From Edwardsiella ictaluri ATCC 33202 (GTDB lineage: Bacteria > Pseudomonadota > Gammaproteobacteria > Enterobacterales > Enterobacteriaceae), in assembly GCF_000264785.1 (NCBI RefSeq), contig NZ_AFJI01000088.1, positions 1-64,000 on the forward strand: a DNA stretch of 64,000 nucleotides, read 5' to 3'. Below the pieces are notes generated by a model, which searched no databases, was not told where the DNA came from, and saw only the letters and a list, made by a program, of their open reading frames with translations. Of the stretch, positions 61,581-64,000 are shown one piece after another; position 1 is the stretch's first letter, and each line of letters opens with the position of its first letter. Position numbers and translations under genes: made by a program.

Positions 61581-62708
61581 TCAGGGGGAACTCAGTCCGG
61601 TTTATGCGATCTGATCAATCGCTGAATATCCCAAATCACCAGCCGGACTGAGCAATGCCGATCATCGCACCAATACCCAGAGCTGAACGACACTTCATGC
61701 AGAAAACGATCCATAAAACAAAGGACAAAAACCACGCCCGGCGGCTGACAGCCATGCTGATGCTGCATCGTGGTGACACCGTCAGTCATGTAGCCAGAAC
61801 GCTCTGCTGTGCCCGCTCGTCGATTGGTCGCTGGATTAACGGGCTCACACTGTCTGGTGCTGAAGGCCTGAAGTCATTGCCGTCAGGACGTGGGAAGCGC
61901 TGGCCGTTTGAGCATATTTGCGCATTGCTGCGTGAGCTTGTTAAGCATTCTCCTGGTGATTTTTGTTATCAGCGTTCCCGCTGGAGTACCGAACTGCTGG
62001 CGATCAAAATCCGTGATATCACGGGTTGTCCGCTACATGCTTCAACCATCCGGCGATGGTTACCTGCAGCCGGACTGGTATGGCGCAGAGCAGCACCAAC
62101 ACTGCGTATCAGGGAGCCGAATAAGGAAGAAAAAATGGCAGCGATTAATGTGGCGTTAGCCAGTTGTACCACAAGACACTCTGTGTTTTACGAAGATGAA
62201 GTGGATATCCACCTCAATCCCAAAATCGGCGCTGAGTGGCAGCTACGCGGGCAGCAAAAGCGCATCGTCACGCCGGGCCAGAATGAAAAGTACTCTCTTG
62301 CCGGCGTACTGCACAGTGGTACGGGTAAAGTCAGCTACGTTGGTGGAAATAGTAAAGATTCATCCTTATTTATCAAGCTTTTAAAAGATCTGAAGGCGAC
62401 ATGCCGGCGGGCAAAAACGATTACGCTCATTGTCGATAATTACATCATTCACAAAAGCCGTGAAACATTGCGCTGGCTGAAAGCAAACCCAACGTTCAAG
62501 GTGATTTACCAGCCGATTTACTCGCCGTGGGTCAATCATATCGAACAGTTGTGGCAGGCGCTTCATGAGACAATAACCCGAAATCACCAGTGCCATTCAA
62601 TGTGGCAACTGTTAAAAAAGGTTCGTCATTTTATGGATACCGTCAGCCCATTCCCCGGAGGGGAACATAGACTGGTTAAAGTGTAGCGGTATTAGGATCA
62701 GTTAATTA
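61553..62708 (+). mobile_element. IS630-family element, copy C (intact)
   Basis: About 1.15 kb bounded by TA at 61553-61554 and 62707-62708. Terminal repeats are TAAATAACTGCCCGGAATAG on the left and TAATTAACTGATCCTAATAC read inward from the right. It is clearly diverged from copies A and B but related over its full length. The left end truncates ghrB; the right end terminates the next gene. Confidence 0.92.
61655..62686 (+). CDS. IS630-family transposase (intact)
   Basis: A 343-residue transposase with an N-terminal helix-turn-helix (LHRGDTVSHVARTLCCARSS region). The DDE triad is at FYEDEVDIHLNPKIG, LIVDNYIIHKS and SPWVNHIEQLW. No stop or frameshift interrupts it, and length is normal for IS630. 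It is the only copy of three able to make a full protein. It could move copies A and B if their ends are recognised. Confidence 0.94.
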   Translation: MPIIAPIPRAERHFMQKTIHKTKDKNHARRLTAMLMLHRGDTVSHVARTLCCARSSIGRWINGLTLSGAEGLKSLPSGRGKRWPFEHICALLRELVKHSPGDFCYQRSRWSTELLAIKIRDITGCPLHASTIRRWLPAAGLVWRRAAPTLRIREPNKEEKMAAINVALASCTTRHSVFYEDEVDIHLNPKIGAEWQLRGQQKRIVTPGQNEKYSLAGVLHSGTGKVSYVGGNSKDSSLFIKLLKDLKATCRRAKTITLIVDNYIIHKSRETLRWLKANPTFKVIYQPIYSPWVNHIEQLWQALHETITRNHQCHSMWQLLKKVRHFMDTVSPFPGGEHRLVKV

Positions 62709-64000
62709 GATCTTCATCATCTTTTCTATTTGGTTTGAACAATTCTGAAATTTGTGAATCAGCTGTTCTGGATCTAATTCTCTCGTTAAAATCCTTCAAT
62801 CCATCACTCTGCTCAGTTGCACGATTCCTCTCAACACTCGTAAGGATATGATCATTAATTCCCACTATCCTGCTTGATATAACACCAGACAATTCATCAC
62901 CACCAATATCTTTAGCATGCGCCACAAGAGCATTACCGAGATTAACTTTCCATGGCTGTACTTCATAGTAAGGTACTTGACCATTCAATGATAAAAACTC
63001 ACCTAAAGATTGGTCACCACTAGCCATCCCTGAATCAGCAAGGGCCATAAAATCATAGAGTATATTTTGAGGTAGTGAATTAACAAAAACGATATTTATT
63101 CTACCTCCTCCTTCCCCATCAACATTAACTTTATGATGGATTGTTTGTTTTTCTGCATCGTCAGGTTTGGCAACATAGATATTTGCTGATGAAAATAAAT
63201 CTTGAGGATTATAATCATCTCCGCCATGAGATAAAACCCCCTCTGTATATTTAATTAATTTATCTTCATTTTTTTCATTCAATAATCTCACAACAATAAT
63301 GTAATTAGCGTTACCACTTTGATTTTCAGATAGTGTGTTAGTGACAAATACACGAACTGCATTATATATATTTGGTGAGCTAATATAAGCAATATTATAT
63401 CTTGATTGTTTTTCTAAAGAAAAGTTATAACTATCAAGCAAATTAACCAAGTCCCTTTCACACCGTTCCCTTACAATATCGACAGTATGTTTATCAACGG
63501 GAAGATAGCCAATAGCCCCCTCCGAAAACCCTAATGAATAATACATGCTTTTATTAAAGCCGCTTTTTTTAAACATATCCTCGCGTTCAAGAACTCTGGC
63601 ATTATCAGGAGAAATAAAATCCATCTCTTCAATACAAGCAACATCATCTTTATTAAGATGATATTCATGGCACAAACTTTCAATAATATCATGAAGCTTC
63701 GCTGGTGAGCATATGGCTGCAGGTGCAACGACAAAAATCGGATCATAAAAATCACCTATACTGTGCTCTACGGAGCAATGTGAAATATTACGGTGATTAT
63801 TATTGAATGTAGGGTCACCAAACAAAGTGCAATCAACAGGAACAATGGTTATCCGGCAGTCTTGTTCTAAAGCAAGATTTGCAATCTTATTAGCTAAAGA
63901 AATATCCCCAGAACCACCACAGATTGGATTAATTAACACAACATCACGTCTGTTAGTTAATTTTCCTAATGATTCATTAGTGAGTTTACTAATAGATGGG
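62698..64000 (-). CDS. Unknown AT-rich protein, 5' end beyond the window, 3' end set by IS630
   Basis: The frame is open from the right edge of the window to 62698, at least 433 residues. An internal GTG at 63939 (MLINPICGG) is possible, but the preceding NRRDVV codons read as protein and no start is favoured. Blocks VVLINPICGGSGDISLANKIANLA and GMASGDQSLGEFLSLNGQVPYYE resemble N- and C-terminal nucleotide-sugar loops of GT-B glycosyltransferases, but this is a hint only. It has no signal peptide or membrane helix. It is strongly AT-rich, implying transfer. Its TGA lies inside the IS630 end, so the C-terminus is truncated or altered. Confidence 0.6.
   Translation of the reverse strand, partial: PSISKLTNESLGKLTNRRDVVLINPICGGSGDISLANKIANLALEQDCRITIVPVDCTLFGDPTFNNNHRNISHCSVEHSIGDFYDPIFVVAPAAICSPAKLHDIIESLCHEYHLNKDDVACIEEMDFISPDNARVLEREDMFKKSGFNKSMYYSLGFSEGAIGYLPVDKHTVDIVRERCERDLVNLLDSYNFSLEKQSRYNIAYISSPNIYNAVRVFVTNTLSENQSGNANYIIVVRLLNEKNEDKLIKYTEGVLSHGGDDYNPQDLFSSANIYVAKPDDAEKQTIHHKVNVDGEGGGRINIVFVNSLPQNILYDFMALADSGMASGDQSLGEFLSLNGQVPYYEVQPWKVNLGNALVAHAKDIGGDELSGVISSRIVGINDHILTSVERNRATEQSDGLKDFNERIRSRTADSQISELFKPNRKDDEDLIN

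Overview
The window is a chromosomal segment from a GC-rich member of the Enterobacterales. Gene content and fine synteny match Escherichia coli blocks (rplY-radD-rsuA-bcr-yejG-yejA; fruBKA; mepS; yeiR/Q/P; setB-yeiW; hisLGDCBHAFI-yeeZ; rimO; dacC-deoR-ybjG). The blocks are joined differently, and glnHPQ, torCA, sdaCB, cycA and mtr are interleaved. This mosaic, with many IS630-type elements and decayed genes, suggests an Edwardsiella-like genome (Hafniaceae). That genus call is inference and was not tested by search.

Layout. 1-6700: translation/repair genes (rplY, radD, a yecH-like gene, rsuA), a heavily frameshifted bcr pseudogene, yejG, and yejA without its transporter genes yejBEF. 6869-10807: rlmF, the glutamine importer glnHPQ with a sigma-54/NtrC-type control region, and a Nudix hydrolase. 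10950-14870: the fructose PTS operon fruBKA behind two Cra-type operators. 14918-23830: cycA, mepS, yeiR, a small exported protein, a uxuR-type regulator, the c-di-GMP phosphodiesterase pdeN and a chemoreceptor. 23894-30803: hexuronate genes (uxuB/yeiQ-like and uxuA, divergent), efpL, mtr behind a TrpR-like operator, yeiW and setB. 30940-34601: TMAO respiration (torCA). 34881-42276: the complete histidine operon, including promoter, a hisL leader peptide with six consecutive His codons, and the attenuator.

42682-45100 holds yeeZ and rimO. From 45278 to 51886 lies an AT-rich, insertion-dense island built as a twice-repeated unit in one orientation: IS630-type element, family-25 glycosyltransferase, IS1-type element. 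Both IS630 copies carry the same inactivating lesions, while the glycosyltransferases have diverged strongly. Housekeeping genes then resume (AraC regulator, ybcL-like, dacC, sdaCB, deoR, ybjG). A third, apparently intact IS630-type element (61553-62708) replaces the start of a ghrB-like gene on one side. On the other it ends an AT-rich gene of unknown function that runs off the right edge.

How the genes work together: fruBKA takes up and phosphorylates fructose to fructose-1,6-bisphosphate; the uxu genes take fructuronate to 2-keto-3-deoxygluconate; sdaCB imports serine and deaminates it to pyruvate; torCA passes quinol electrons to TMAO; the his operon makes histidine under attenuation. mepS, dacC and ybjG serve the cell envelope. 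I found no rRNA, tRNA, CRISPR array or prophage.
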